From assembly GCF_025118155.1 (NCBI RefSeq), contig NW_026251403.1, positions 124,001-188,000 of the forward strand: a stretch of DNA of 64,000 bases. The letters run 5' to 3'. The translations under genes were made by a program, and so were the position numbers. Under the pieces are notes generated by a model. It was not told where the DNA came from and searched no databases. It was given only the letters and a program-made list of their open reading frames with translations. This document shows, one piece after another, positions 34,603 through 47,830 of this stretch (its first letter is position 1; each line of letters starts with the position of its first letter). This DNA comes from Cokeromyces recurvatus. Lineage: Eukaryota > Mucoromycota > Mucoromycetes > Mucorales > Mucoraceae.

Positions 34603-36514
34603 AATAATGTAGTGTATGTTAGAAGTAGCACATAGAAGAATAAACAAGATTATTCAACTTTTTACTATATATAATTTTTTTTTCATCGATCTATCTTTTT
34701 TTTTTAAGGAAGGCTTTTCATAGATCAAGTTCGATACAATAGATTAATTATTAAAGTAGAATTGCTGAAAAGTATAATAAATGCATTTTTTGTATAGTAT
34801 AGTAAAGTGGACATGCTGTCATAACAAGATAAACATACCACAACGATTGCTTATAGTTCATTATAAATAATGTCATAAATTTGTTTATTATATTATTGTA
34901 TATAAAGAAGTAGGCTTAATTTAACTGGTTTATATTTATATGCTTATCCATATTATGAAGGACTGAATAATGATAGACAGAGGCTATAAAAGTTGAGATA
35001 AATATACTTTTTTTTTTTAGTATGAATACAAATAACAATACTTGGGATACAGTATGTAGCAATTAACCTTTCCTTAGAGTTGAAGATTTTTTTTTTAATC
35101 CTATCAGTATGAATGCAAATTAACACACCTACACTTACACTTATCGTCTACTGCTACTGTATCCCCAAGCTCAAAGTGTAATATATTTTAGCTCAAAATG
35201 AATTCCTTTTATACTCTCACATGCAATCGATTGTATGCCAGGAGGATGATTTTACGCTTTCTTCTTTTCAAAAAAAAAATGTTTCCTTACCTGTTGTCTC
35301 CAAAATACTTACAAGCACTCCTTGGTCTGCTACAATTGTAATGATACAAAGTATATCTCCCACCATTGTCTTCGATATAAGTCATCTGACAAGTAAACAG
35401 GCCCGTAAACGAGGCGATTATGTCTGATACTAATCAAACATGGATTACTCACATGACGAGTATTTTTTTTCTTCTTTTACGGCTACATGCACAACAACAG
35501 CTGAAAACTTAACTTCCAATTGTCAACCAGATAAGCCTTTAGCCAATAACTCTTCAGACAACTTCTCTCCATTACCACCTGCCTACACTTTCATATATGA
35601 CTTTGAATCAAATCTCAAGCTAACTCTACTTACTCTAGCCTCACTTCTATCACTAACATTTACAAGTTGTTTTGAAATCCCCTATTGCATCTCCCATTCC
35701 TATTTGCAAGCATTATGGACTAGAAGGACATCAACGTACTATCAATAAACACTGTTTATTAAATCCCAAGCCATAGCTGTTATATTCGTAACTTAATTTA
35801 ATTAGATAAATAGTCATAATGAAATACACAATGTATTTCTAAGATAATTCTTTCTATATACATACATATTTATCTTTGTACAGAAAAAAATAAATAAAAA
35901 TAAAAGTTAATCTCCATTCTCCATTTAGGCTTAGTTATCTTGATATAGTCTTTAAGCGACAACAGTCAACAACTGTAATTTAATATAAATCACAGAAGCT
36001 GATGTTTGCTCTTCACAAATTTACTGGCATTGTGATTTGAAAGAAAAAAAAATAAGAATTACAATAAATTGGTCTATAAGTCTCGGTCTTTGTTATCGGA
36101 AGCTTGCAAGGAGAGATATTTTATAGCTCGATATAATGTAGATCCTGTACTAAATGTATGTGTTAATTGATTAGTCTAAACTATATTCTATAGTTATCTG
36201 AGAAATAACAATATACTATACAGTCCATTCTTCCTATTTTAAAAGTATTTATAAGGATATTAACATAAGTATTTTTTTTATAAACTAATTTAGTGAATAC
36301 ATTGTTTATTCTACACATGTTCATCTCCCTTCACACACACACATTCTCTCTCCCTCTCTCTTTGATTAGTATAACTCAAACACAAGTCCTCATAATTTAC
36401 AGTGTTTCTTTTTTAATTATTTATAGGATAATGTATAGTATAGTTTCCCATCCCTCTCTTCCCCCCTTTTTTTTTCTTTCATAATGTATTTTTCTTTAGT
36501 ACAATCATTTTTCT
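34603..36514. other. Convergent intergenic region with a coding relic
   Basis: This stretch lies between the 3' ends of MCCC1 (+) and the PAK gene (-). It is AT-rich, apart from a C-richer protein-like relic at 35221-35748 listed separately. CA/CT microsatellites occur around 36335-36360. No intact gene is seen. Confidence 0.55.
35221..35748 (+). pseudogene. Degenerate coding relic, unknown element
   Basis: Two neighbouring open stretches, 35221-35427 (68 codons) and 35440-35748 (102 codons), lie in a patch that is markedly richer in C than the DNA around it and rich in Ser, Thr, Leu and Pro codons (for example DNFSPLPPAYTF, LTLASLLSLTFT). They are separated by a stop and a probable frameshift. 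No splice sites explain the break. The composition contrast and broken frame suggest a decayed transposable-element gene. The family is not recognised. Confidence 0.35.
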
Positions 36515-39332
36515 TTACTTTTTTTTAAACTTTAAAAGAGATGGCAATAGCACATCAATTGGTCCAGCTTTCTTAAGGAACTCATGCTATAAATAAAAAA
36601 AAAGTTAATGCTTAGTATGATATGAAAATAGAAAGTTTACATTAAGCAATTCAGCAGCGCTAGCTCTAGACTTCACATCAACACATAGGCAAACTGCTAA
36701 ATAGTTTTTCAATTCCTTTGATAGCGTTTCTGGTCTTTTTAGTGAAGGTGTACCGTTCGTTGCAATTAAATAAAGTGCTTTTAAAGGTTCTTCATCAAGA
36801 TAAGGTGGTTCATTTTCTATCATTTCGATTGCCATAATTCCTAGTGACCAAATATCCACTTTAGCACCATATTCTTTTTGCTTTACAATTTCTGGAGCCA
36901 TCTGTACATTTTTTTTTTTTTTTTTTTTGATGAATATAAATATTTTATATATGGATAGATATATATATATATATATTTCTCTTACCCAGTAAGGGGTTCC
37001 AACCATAGTTGCCCGCTTATTTCTCTGATCAGTAAGTTTAGCACAATAACCAAAATCGCTAATTTTTACTTGACCTTGAAAATTTAGTAATACATTATCA
37101 GACTTGATATCTCTATGGATGATATTTTGCGAATGCAGATGGTCTAATCCTTTTGTAGTCTATAAACAAGAAGAAAATGAAGTATTAATATTATTATTAC
37201 AATAAAGTATTCATATATCTATTAATAATTACTTCTAAACAGATAGTTGCTATTTGCTGTTCATTCATAGTATTATTTTCAATAACATCTGTTAAGGCAC
37301 CACCTTCCATGAATTCCATGATAACCCATAAATCACCACGCACCAAGAATGCATCCAGAAAATTAACTATGTTCTCATGACGTGATTCTTTCATGATCAT
37401 AATTTCATTCACGATTAAATCAAGTCGAGACTGTTTAGATAATTCCATTTGCTTAACAGCTACTTTAGCATTATTTGCAATATGACTTGATAAGTAAACA
37501 GACCCAGAAGCGCTATAAACATATATATAAAAAAAAATTAGAAAAGAATAAAAAAAAATTCACTTATTATATGTAGTTTACATACCCTTGCCCTATGCAT
37601 TTTACGCGTTTATAAAGAAGATTAGGGTCTCCAGTTGTAACCACAGAAAGAAGTCGTTCCATAATTTGACTATCGCTCATTGTACTAATTCTCTTCTCGC
37701 CTTTCTTCTTATTTGATCCAGTTCCTTTTTTAGTCTTATCATTTTCTAGATTGGATGATGGTACAGGAGTCGATATTTGGGGTTGTAGATCGGGTATAAT
37801 AGATGATTTTTTAATAGATTCCTTTACTAATGAATCTACAGATACCAGGGGCTTTTTCTTGATTATAACTTCTGGTATTAGCTTTTTGGCTTCTAAATCC
37901 TTAGTTCGCTTCTTCAAGTTTTTATAACGATCTAGTTCAGCAGCTGCCATTTTTAATCTTTCTTTTTCCTGTTCAAAGCGTGTGATACGTTCAGCAAAAG
38001 ACATATTTCGCGTATCCTCTGGTTGATATTTGATAGGAGGACTGGCATAATTGTATTTACGTGGTAGAATAGGTCCATTTATTGTAGTATTGGGAATAGG
38101 TGAAACTGGCTTATTGTAATGTGTATTATACCCATTTTTGGTAACTATTGGCTTTACCTGTCTTTCATTATCTCTTTTTGTTGTTGCTGTTGTTGTTTTA
38201 AATTTGGAAGTTGGATTCTAGTTATAAAATAATGATCACAAGGATTATTAACCTATAACATAAAATAAAATAAAAAAAAAAAATCCAATTTTACTTTTTT
38301 TGATTCTTGTTGTTCTTCTACATAATCTGTTTTTGGGTTCAATTTTTCCATTAATCTGACTTGAGCATTATTTGTATTATTAATTTGTTTGAAGCCGGAC
38401 TTGGACATAATTACTTCGTTTTGCTGCATAATGGGTTTCAATATGATGGGTTTTGCAGGCATTTCACGAATATGGTGCATTGCAGGTGTTGATATACTTG
38501 GTTTTGGATTTGATGATGACGATGATGTTATATTCTTGTTATCATGATTGATATCGTGATCAATAGTCCTGTCTCTTTCATTATATGTACCTTTACCTCC
38601 TATGGTTTGTTCAGTATAAAATTCAAGTGCTTCCAATACAGCCTGGGGGTTTTTAGCTGCATCTTCCGCTGTAATCTTGGACCCCTTTAATAATGCATTC
38701 CATTGCTCAGGCAAACCCTATAAACAATATATTCCCATTATTATTATTATTTCTTATGTATATGTCCTTTCCAAGAAGCATTATCCAACATACCGTAAAT
38801 GCACCTGTAATAGGGTCAAATCCAACATGAATCTTATGAACAAAATTAGTTGGGCCTGAAGTACCTAAAGGAGATCGCTAACAAAAGAAAAATTCTTATA
38901 GTGTTACCCTTTTTTTTTGGTAAAATGAAAATAGATGTGCATATAATTTGATTATATACTTACATTATATATTTCGTCCATCCAAGAATAGAGTTCTTCA
39001 TCATTACGACAAGCCATGTAATGTGATTTTGCCTTTGTCCTCAATTCGAAACAATGAGATTTCAGTTCAGATCTTGCTACACCTATAATTTCTTTTAAAA
39101 AAATAAGAGCAACACATTGACTGGTTTGCTAATATATAACGTATAAATATATAGATATATATATATATATTTATATATTTTTTTTGTATTTTAAAATATC
39201 AGTAAGTTATACCTCGTGGCGATGAAAAGTAAGAGTTTGTTCACGTAGAACAACGTATCGTCTGGACCAAATCCAAGCTCGTAGACCATCTTCTTTAACT
39301 AAAAGTTGGCCATCTTTTTTGATCTCCGCCAT
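36515..39332 (-). CDS. CLA4: PAK-family kinase, PH-CRIB-kinase (Cla4-like)
   Basis: A p21-activated Ser/Thr kinase, an effector of Cdc42/Rac in polarity, septation and hyphal growth. Nine exons: 39332-39213, 39128-38964, 38877-38794, 38717-38295, 38217-37586, 37512-37233, 37159-36986, 36901-36641, 36586-36515, giving about 736 aa. Residues 1-95 form a PH domain ([20 protein letters not shown] ... SWMDEIY). The CRIB motif at about 97-114 reads [20 protein letters not shown] low-complexity linker with a coiled-coil-like stretch follows ([20 protein letters not shown]). The kinase has GQGASGSVY, K495 in [12 protein letters not shown] with D585, DFG at 603-605, GTPYWMAPE and [10 protein letters not shown]. 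The last exon ([11 protein letters not shown]) is short and was found from the acceptor at 36588/36587. PH before CRIB marks the Cla4/Skm1 branch rather than Ste20. Confidence 0.94.
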
Positions 39333-39458
39333 GAGTTATATAGTAACAATATGAAAAGTGAAAAAAAAAAGAAAAGAAAAGAAAAGAGAGAAGAACGATA
39401 GATGCTTTGAAATAAAGGGGATAAGAGTAAGAGATAAGCCTACAGATATATTTTTTCT

Positions 39459-39462
<4 letters not shown>

Positions 39463-39496
<34 letters not shown>
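39463..39496. repeat. Poly-A tract (34 nt) upstream of the PAK gene
   Basis: An uninterrupted A run about 130 bp upstream of the PAK start codon; on the coding strand of that gene it is a T tract. Confidence 0.95.
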
Positions 39497-39498
<2 letters not shown>

Positions 39499-40182
39499 AA
39501 AAAAAAGAGGGGGGGTATATGCAACTAGTAAAAATTAGACTAAATAATTCATTATTATTATTATTCCTTATATTTGTGCATGTATAAATAATAAAGAACA
39601 TGTATATAGTGTAATTTGAAAGGACTCGAAATTTATAAATAAAACTTATACAATAAAAATATTATAATAAACTCTTTTATTACATCAAGAAGAGTGCCTG
39701 TAATTCATAAAGTTAAATAACTTTACTAATAATAGCTTCTCAAGTTGTGATAGAAACGGTTGTTATGATAATAAACAATCAAGGGATGGTTGTCATGAAG
39801 GAACTTAACTTGATGTTGTCAGTAAACTTCTTTTGTCGGAACAATTCCCGGAATATTAGTCCTCCTCCTTTTTCTCACGTGTTTGATCTTCAATGAAAAT
39901 GTCTTTTGACTTTAGTACGCTAATAGCGTGAAGCAATCAAATGATAGTCTGTTTCCTAATATTCCTCTTTTTCTTTTATGAATAATTGACCCCAATATAA
40001 CATGTTAAAAGTAGAGTCTTATTTATTAAATTTGATCAAACTGTCGACTTTTTCTTGAGTATTATATCAAATGACTCTTTCAGCGCTGTTATTCTTCATT
40101 AAGTAGTAGACATAAGACCTAGTCACAATATTTCTCAAAGAAAAACTCAAAGTCATCTTTCTAATAATATATCAAATTTTTT

Positions 40183-40210
40183 TTTCTTTCTTTCTTTCTT
40201 TCTTTCTCGT
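40183..40210. repeat. TTTC microsatellite
   Basis: Six to seven tandem TTTC units in gene-free DNA. Confidence 0.85.
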
Positions 40211-41049
40211 ACAATCTAATTGTTTCTCCCAAAGTCCTTTATTATATATATTCTTTTTAATCAAAGATTTCTTTCAAATGTAAATTTATAATTAGTCATT
40301 TTAATTTACTTTATATACATTTATATTTATTGCTACTATTAAATTGTTCATGTGTCGATCAGCAAATGAATGCTACCCTTCTTTAATTATAGTATACATT
40401 TCAGCTTGGGAATAAAAAAATAAAAATAAACCAAAATAAAACTTTTGATTTTATTACTAAAATATATTATGTATATTGATATAACTTTACAAACTCTTTG
40501 CAGTAGAAAACTTGAAGTCACCTTTATTATTAACAATTAAAGAATAATTATTTTCATGTAAAAACATTGCTGATATAAAAAAAAATTGATTAATGGGCAT
40601 ATACAGATTGATGCATTTACCAACTTAGTCTCTCAAGTTAAACTCTATAGAACAATTTTGGACTTTGATAAAGGAAAAAACTCAAGCAAAAGTGTATAGT
40701 GATAGAAGAGGACTTATCTATTAAAATTACTGATGTTTCAATCAAATCCTTATTTATGACCTTTAAAGAATATAAATTAGCAAAAGTATAAATAAATAAT
40801 GTTTTTTTTTATGTATTATCAATGCCGTCAAAAGTAATTACTGTATCGCATATATCAAACTTACAACTCCAATAATAGCTTTGATTTGCCTTCAGCTTCC
40901 TAATCGTTTATATTATTTGAGTTTGTATACCATTTCTTATCCTATTTTTTTTTTTTCAATATTAGGAATATCTTTAGCCATAGACTTTATGTACACAGTA
41001 CAATTTAATTTATAAAAATACATTGATAGCTGATATGTAACAAGTTTAA

Positions 41050-41400
41050 TATTTATCATATAAATTTGGTAATATTTAGAGAATAAGACGAATAATACGA
41101 AATGGGTCTCCATAAGATCCTTTGTTAATATCAAAAAAAATAATAGATCAAAAATGATTTTCATTATTTATATCGTGAAAAGAAAAAAGAAAACGAATGA
41201 AATTATAGACGTTAATCTATCCAATTAGATACTATTAAGGGTATATCAATCTAAGCAATGTCTATGAACATAACATGTAAGCAACTATTGCTACTATCAA
41301 TAAGTATCCATTATAGTCTGCTTTAGATACTTGCACACTGAATTGAAAAGTAATCTAACTCGATACAACGCAAAAATAAAGCTAAATACGACAACAAGAA
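41050..41400 (+). repeat. Dispersed repeat, copy 2
   Basis: Same orientation and block order as 2420-2740 (shared blocks: ATTTAGAGAATAAG, ATGATTTTCATTATTT, GTAAGCAACTATTGCTACTAT, and an ending resembling TACAACGCAAAAATAAAGCT). Copy 2 has small insertions relative to copy 1. It is non-coding. Confidence 0.7.
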
Positions 41401-42413
41401 TAGAACTTATATTATCTTAGAACTTATATAACCCTAATCATGCTCAATAGCTTTATTTGGATCTTCGTACCTTCATGTTATAAATGAAATAGTTTAAGCC
41501 TATACATCTGGTTTCATATTATATAAAAGCCAATTTCTGTCATTTAGTTACATAATACCATTAAGAATCCTAGTGGTATAGAACAGTATATTAGATATTA
41601 GTATTGCCACTTCTTACGTACTTACAGCTCTTGTACAAGCTTCGGTTCGAACTAAGTTCTCTCAAACCAATCAATGACCTCGTTTCCATAACTGTAAAAT
41701 GTTTTAGAAACGCTATTCCATTAATTAACAGAAAACCAAAAAAAAAGGGTATTTGTCAGCAATATTTTCATATTTTTTTGTCCTTTTATTTATAATTAGC
41801 AAGCATAATTGATATTTATTATAAAAAAAATTGCGAATTTATCTTTTTCTCTCTCCACTCCTTCTCTTTACTTTTCTCTTCATCTCCGTCTTTCTCTTGT
41901 TCTTCACTTTCATTATAACCAGATGTTTTCTAATATTTCCTTTTCCTTGAACCTATAAAAAGGAACAGTTAGGCAAACAGTTCTTCTTCATAAAAGATAG
42001 ACAGTTTTACATGTTTACTTTGTAGGGATGAAGCTATTATAAAATATTTTAATGCGACTGTTAACAACATTAGTGATTAACCCCCCCTATAGTTATCGAT
42101 TACTTATTTGAACCATGATTAAGTAGTTTAGTGTATGTTTCTTGTAAGCGAATGCGTAAGTAGTTTATAGATGCTTAATTTGCTGACACTGGGGTAATAT
42201 TTTGAAGGAAGTTACTATTGTTTTTAGTCATAATAGTAGTCAGATAAACTTACCTACTTAATTAGTTAGTAATCTAGAATATAGTATAGGGTAGTCATCG
42301 TGAACAGCTGGAATATGAACTTAAACAGCAAAAGCGAATAAATATAACAATCAAAGAACAAACTGATAAATGCAGTAATCTACATTCTCTTTTTTGATTT
42401 TCTTTTTCTTTGG

Positions 42414-42737
42414 CTATGTTTTATGGATTGATGCGTTCTCTAGCACCAAATAATATCCTTTCAGGTTCTCGTCTAAATTTGTTACATCTAGGATTTCATT
42501 CATAAACTCGACAAAATGAGCAATAGTGGTGCCTTTGGTAATATTAATTTGGCCTTCTAGTGTAAATGAAGCAGCTCTATTTTTCCCTTTATTGTTGGGT
42601 TTCCTTCTTTCCTCTTTTTTAAGTATAACTGTAGCAGCACTTTTTTTTAAAAAGAAAAATAGTTCTTCATTTTCAGAAGTTTGTTCCATACTACGTCTAA
42701 TCTTTTTTCGCCATTTCGTTCTCTTACACATACACAC
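42414..42737 (-). pseudogene. Decayed DDE transposase (Tc1/mariner-like)
   Basis: The 107-codon open stretch holds KGTTIAHFVEFMNEILD and NLDENLKGYYLVLENASIHK. This is the central wording of fungal DDE_3-type transposases of the Tc1/mariner (IS630) class, where the block usually reads DNASIH with its D as the second catalytic Asp. Here the D is replaced by E (LENASIH). The frame then stops two codons later, so the usual PPYSPELNP-type third block is missing. The first catalytic block is not visible upstream either. It is therefore a dead fragment. Terminal inverted repeats were not found. Confidence 0.7.
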
Positions 42738-43312
42738 TCATTCTATAAATGCATTTCTTTCTTCTCTACAGCTATAATTTCTGTATATTGGAAAAGCTTT
42801 AGAGAATTTGTCTGATTTGACAGCTTGGATCGCTCTATCTACAATTTTTTTAAGCAATTCTATGTTTAAAAATAGCTCTTTTTATCAGACAATGTTTCAA
42901 GGATAACGCTTGTATAAGTAATTCCGGCCACTTCGACCCCCTGATCGTTAAAAGGATAGTTCTGAGCATTTTTATAATAAAAAAAAAACATTTGCTATTA
43001 TGTTACAATAAAAACGAATATAGACTCCAACAATAAAATGAAAACGATAATTTATTTCTTCAAAAGCGGTAAATAGTATATCTAAAAACGGCTATATTTT
43101 TCTATACCGACTGTACTACAGCTAATAGCATTGTGGTTGATCCTTTCCCTCTTTTATTAAAGCAACTTTCCAGTAAGTATAGAAAGCAACGTATCTGTCG
43201 AAACAGTTTAACTAATTTTCGTAGAAAAACTCGTTGACTTATAATATGCAGCATACTCTTTGAACTTCATTATCTCCATCATGGTAAAATATCTCTTAAG
43301 ATCTCATCATGC

Positions 43313-44384
43313 TTGGTATTAACTTGGTCAAGTGGCTATGAAATAATTAATTTAGTATCTGAAGATACAGCCCATTTTAGTCTTTTCCTTTCTTTACCTT
43401 TTTCCCTTTTGACTATGAAAAGATTTTATTATTTTATTTTATTTTATATTATTTTTTTTTTTTTGTTCTCATTTTCTGATCTAGCCCAGACAATACAAGA
43501 TTATTCAAATGGATTTTAAATATTTTCTTTTTCAATAAAAATAAATACTTAATCGGACTTGGCAATTGTTATATTTTTTTAATATTATTGAAGATTTACG
43601 TATTTGTTATAACGAAATAGTTTGTACCATTTGTTTAAATTATCTTTGTATGGTTACACGTGATGTATTTAATTGTATATCCTTTGATTAAGGGCTTTAT
43701 ATCGAACATTAACATGATATATGTAAATGTATGCACATATATACATAAATAATAATAATAATAAAAGTTACTGGTAAAAATCCCCTTGTATGAAATTAGT
43801 CAGTAGTCAGCTTGGATAAAGTAATGCAAGAACTAGCAGATTTGTTTGTTTAAAATATATGCAACTATTAACTTTGTTTTTCCCTCTCTCTTCGTCTTTC
43901 TTAACTTTGTCTCTCCCTTCTGCCTCTCATCACCCCTATTTTGCGTCCCCTCAATTTTTTTCTCCCTTATTTTTATTTTTATTTTTTTATTTTTTATTTT
44001 TTTTTTTTTTTTTTTTTTTTTGGACATCACGACTTGTTATTTCTTATTTTTACATGTATATCCTCATCTCCCTTTGCCTTCCCCCCTTTTTTTTTTCAAT
44101 AAAAGTCTTCTAAGGTTTATTATATTTCCCCGTTTGATTATTTTTATATGGTTTCTTTCTTTACTTACCTTTTTAACCCCTTTTTTTCCCTTTTCTTCAT
44201 TTTTATTTTTTATTTTTATCTATTTTATATTTTTTATACATAAATTAGAAGAGTTAACGGACATTTTCTTCTTCTTAAATCTATTTTCTTTTTTGTATTA
44301 TATTATATTATTATAACCTACATATATATTAAAAAAAAACAAAAAACAAAAAACAAAATATTAAAAAAAAATTATATATTAACA
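43313..44384. promoter_or_regulatory. Long pyrimidine-rich leader/promoter of STE12
   Basis: About 450 bp (43860-44300) upstream of the STE12 start are dominated by T and C on the coding strand, including CCCTCTC-like blocks and several T runs. Long CT-rich leaders are known upstream of many fungal regulatory genes and often coincide with transcription starts. The open frames that appear here are Phe/Leu/Ser-rich shadows of this composition, not genes. Confidence 0.45.
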
Positions 44385-47095
44385 ATGCAACGATCAACTA
44401 TGATGAAAGCGCATACTTATAGTAAGAGGAATACGATCGAGAGAACGGATTCAACTATCGCGTCAGTCTATGGTATGCTACCTCCACCTACTAACAAAAA
44501 CACTGCAACTCGATTATCACAAATTGATGATATGAAATACTTCTTTGCTACTGCTGCTGAGCAATGGGATCACACAAAATCAATAAAAAGGTTTGAGTTG
44601 CCTGGTGGCGAAAGTATATCATGCGTACTTTGGAATGATGTATTTTATATTACAGGCACTGATATTGTTCGTTCATTAACTTTTCGTTTTCATGCATTTG
44701 GAAGACCCATTACGAATGCAAAAAAATTTGAGGAAGGTATCTTTTCTGATTTACGTAACTTAAAACCTGGACAAGACGCTAGATTAGAGGAACCTAAATC
44801 TGAATTATTGGATATGCTCTATAAAAATAATTGTATTAGAACTCAAAAGAAGCAAAAAGTATTTTATTGGTATTCTGTACCTCATGATAGACTCTTTCTG
44901 GATGCTCTAGAACGTGATCTTAAGCGTGAAAAGGTAGGATTAGAACCTACAACGAAGTCTGTTGCTGAACCTGCAAGCTCTCTTTCTATTGACTCTACTC
45001 AAGAACTATTTGATCAATTAAGAAAGAATATGGCTAATCATTCTACTGTTCAACCATCTTCTATTGAAAATAAACAAAAGAAAAAATCGCCTGTACCTAA
45101 TAGCAGCCTATCTCTCAATCAGGGTAAAAAAAAAAAAAAATTCTTTTCTCCTTACTTTTTTTTTTTTTTCTAATAATTTAATTTAAACTTTTTATTTTCA
45201 TAGTAGTAACCAATAATTCTTTTTTAAAGAAAGATCAAAATTGGTCGACTTCACCTTCTACTCCGAACCCTAATCGCGCTTCATGGCATTCATCACAATC
45301 AAGACTTGAACGTGCGGCTGCTTTACAGGAAAAGAGATCTCGTGTCAACTCAGTTCCTGCAAGCCTAGGTCAGCAACATCAATTACAGCTTTTACAGCAT
45401 AGACACCATCGAATGAGCCATCATTCCTATTTTACTGGCAGCAATTCCACAAGCCGTCCTCGTTCCACAACAAGCCGTCATCTTTCGAGCTCAGCTTCTT
45501 CCTTATTATCTTCCCCTTCTTTTAATGATGAAGTCTCCTTTTTCCAAGATGATGCTAGTACGACGACTACTTTGACAGATATATCAAAGCCCAACTTGTC
45601 TTCAACTTCGACTAATAAAAGTTCAAAAAATGAAGTCGATTATATAGATCCCATCTCACATGGTGTTCATCAATTGGAGATTACGTCTTCATTATCCAAT
45701 TTGAGTCATAATACGGATAGTCATCCTATATTATCACATACGATCATGCCCTCACAGTCAGTAGATGTAAATGCCATGAAGAAAACAAAAACGATTTTTG
45801 GTAACTTGCCCTTATTTGATGGCGCACCTACCTATAAGCAACGTAGACGTCGCGCAGCCTCTGTTTCAACTTCATTATTGAATTCACAAAGTGGAATCTA
45901 TGGTGGTGGGCCTGAACGTGTTCGTCGTCAGGATAAATGTCATATCCGTACTGCATCCTCTTCCAATCATCATTTGCCTCCGCAACAAGCTGCTATATTG
46001 ATGAACAACGGTAGTAGTCGACTTGCATTGGCTGCGACAAAAGCGGGATTTGGATTTACTACGAATCCAGTTCCACCACCATTACCACCACCACTACCAC
46101 CACCACCACCACCACCATCATCAACATCATCGTCTTCACTCATACCGACCTTAATGTCTACAACGACTACCACCACTACCTTTGATTGGACACAACAACA
46201 ACAACAAGAATATTACTGTCCTATTCCTGAATGTGGACATTTATTTAAGAGACAGGATTATCTTGAACGACATATTCAATCACTTCATATGTTTCTCTGC
46301 ACACTCTGTGGTAAACAATTTCATTCACCCGAGAACCTTACACAACACCATCGACTTGAGCATGGTCTTCACCAATATGACCCCTCCAGATCTTTAAGTC
46401 ATGATGGGGATGATAATCATGATGGAGGTTCAACTGGTCATCAAAATAACCGACGCTTTAATAGCACAACTACCACTTATCAGCCTAACCAACAACAGTT
46501 TATGAATCAAAATGAGAATCGATTCTTTTCATCACCTCATCCATCCTTTGAAGACTCGCGTTCGTCAGGTTTATCGATCGGTATAACGAGAACTGCTAGT
46601 TGCAGTAGTCAATGTAGTACGTTGAGTCCCATGACTGATCTTGATTTCGAAATATCTGATATACAACAAATGACGGAGCAAGAAGAGGATAGATCCTCTA
46701 CGATCAAAAACTTAGCAAGTCCTTACACAACTACAACACAATCTAATTTTACTATAATGAATGAACTTTCTTCCTCATCATCAAACAGTACATTTTTCAT
46801 AAAAAAGGAATGCTGTCAAAGGATGAATAATATGACAATTGAGGATGATTTTTCATCTTCCAATGCATCATCGCCCACGTATAGTGAAAAGGTAATGTCA
46901 ACACCTTTGACTTTACTATCACCTTTTAAACCTATTCAACAAGAGGAAAATTGGATGCAATTACAAACAATGAATACTGAACAATTTAATAATCTCTATG
47001 ATATGGAAACGATGAATGATAATTATCAATCCATTTATGCTTCTTATGTTGATCCTCCTTATTTATCTGATATGGGCTTCGTCTTCAATACTTAA
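44385..47095 (+). CDS. STE12: Ste12-like transcription factor with C2H2 fingers
   Basis: A MAPK-target transcription factor controlling mating, filamentation or invasive growth. Two exons, 44385-45123 and 45204-47095 (80-bp intron), give about 876 aa. Residues about 44-185 are the STE homeodomain-like DNA-binding domain (FFATAAEQWDHTKSIKRFEL, SCVLWNDVFYITGTDIVRSL, FRFHAFGRPITNAKKFEEG, VFYWYSVPHDRLFLDALER). The middle is low-complexity, Ser/Thr-rich, with a proline run. Two C2H2 fingers lie at about 585-637: CPIPECGHLFKRQDYLERH (C-x4-C-x12-H) and CTLCGKQFHSPENLTQHH (C-x2-C-x12-H). STE plus C-terminal fingers is the usual layout of non-yeast fungal Ste12; yeast Ste12 lacks the fingers. The acceptor at 45202/45203 keeps the frame open across the 70 codons before the internal ATG at 45413, showing that the two parts are one gene. 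Confidence 0.94.
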
Positions 47096-47830
47096 TTTAT
47101 TTATTTTTTTTTCTTTTTTTTTTTTTTACTTTTATTTATTCGTCTATTTTTTATATATGCACTTTATGACTTTTTTTTTATTATTATTATTATTTGATTA
47201 GATATATTATAGGCAGTTATTTATATATGATTTGACCCTTTTTTTTTCATTATCTTAAGCAATATATTGGCAGTATTCAATAAATTTTATGATCCTATTT
47301 ATGTCATATAAAAAAAAACGTGTTTATTTTGATCTACAATAATAATTTTCATTTTCTTAGTTGAAAGGAGAATATATCATCCCTTATCAATAAAAAGTTT
47401 AATGGATTGAACTATATGATAATAAATGGGAGAGAGAGAGAGAGACGAATAGAGAGAGAAAGAGGGGAAATTCATATATGTATTATACTTCTCCTTATAC
47501 ATTATTATCCCTTATAATCTAAATCCCCTTCCAATTTTTTCTTTTTTTTTTTTTTGTTGCAGTTTTATCATCAGATTTTTTATTTAGCCTTTTCTGTCAT
47601 ACTATGTATTATTATTATAAAGTATAATGAATTCAATTATATAAAAATTTGCAAGAAATTATATTGTATTTTGTATACAAAAATAAAAAGGGTAAAAGTA
47701 ATGAATTTACATAAATTTATATATTTGTATTTAGATATGTATATAGATATATATTATAGATAGAGTTGTGTATATATATATAAAAAAAAAAAGGAGGAGG
47801 AGGAGGAGGAGGGAAATTTACAAAAGGTTA
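47096..47830. other. Convergent intergenic region STE12/ERG6
   Basis: AT-rich DNA between convergent 3' ends, with GA (47430-47464) and AGG (47792-47813) microsatellites. No gene is seen. Confidence 0.5.
47792..47813. repeat. AGG microsatellite near the ERG6 3' end
   Basis: About seven tandem AGG units ending 17 bp before the ERG6 stop codon on the other strand, so probably in its 3' UTR. Confidence 0.85.

Larger units (their letters stand above)
39500..43312. other. Gene-free region with repeat and transposase relics
   Basis: AT-rich DNA with no intact gene. It contains a TTTC microsatellite (40183-40210), the second dispersed-repeat copy (about 41050-41400) and a decayed DDE transposase (42414-42737). 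Otherwise nothing is recognised. Confidence 0.6.

Noticed and set aside
43846..44316. Overlapping Phe/Leu/Ser-rich open frames upstream of STE12
   Set aside because: They arise from T- and C-rich composition, lack domains, and two frames are open in the same stretch, which points to composition rather than coding.
45970..46176. Gly/Val-rich minus-strand open frame inside STE12
   Set aside because: It is the complement of the poly-Pro/Ser region of STE12 and has no independent support.
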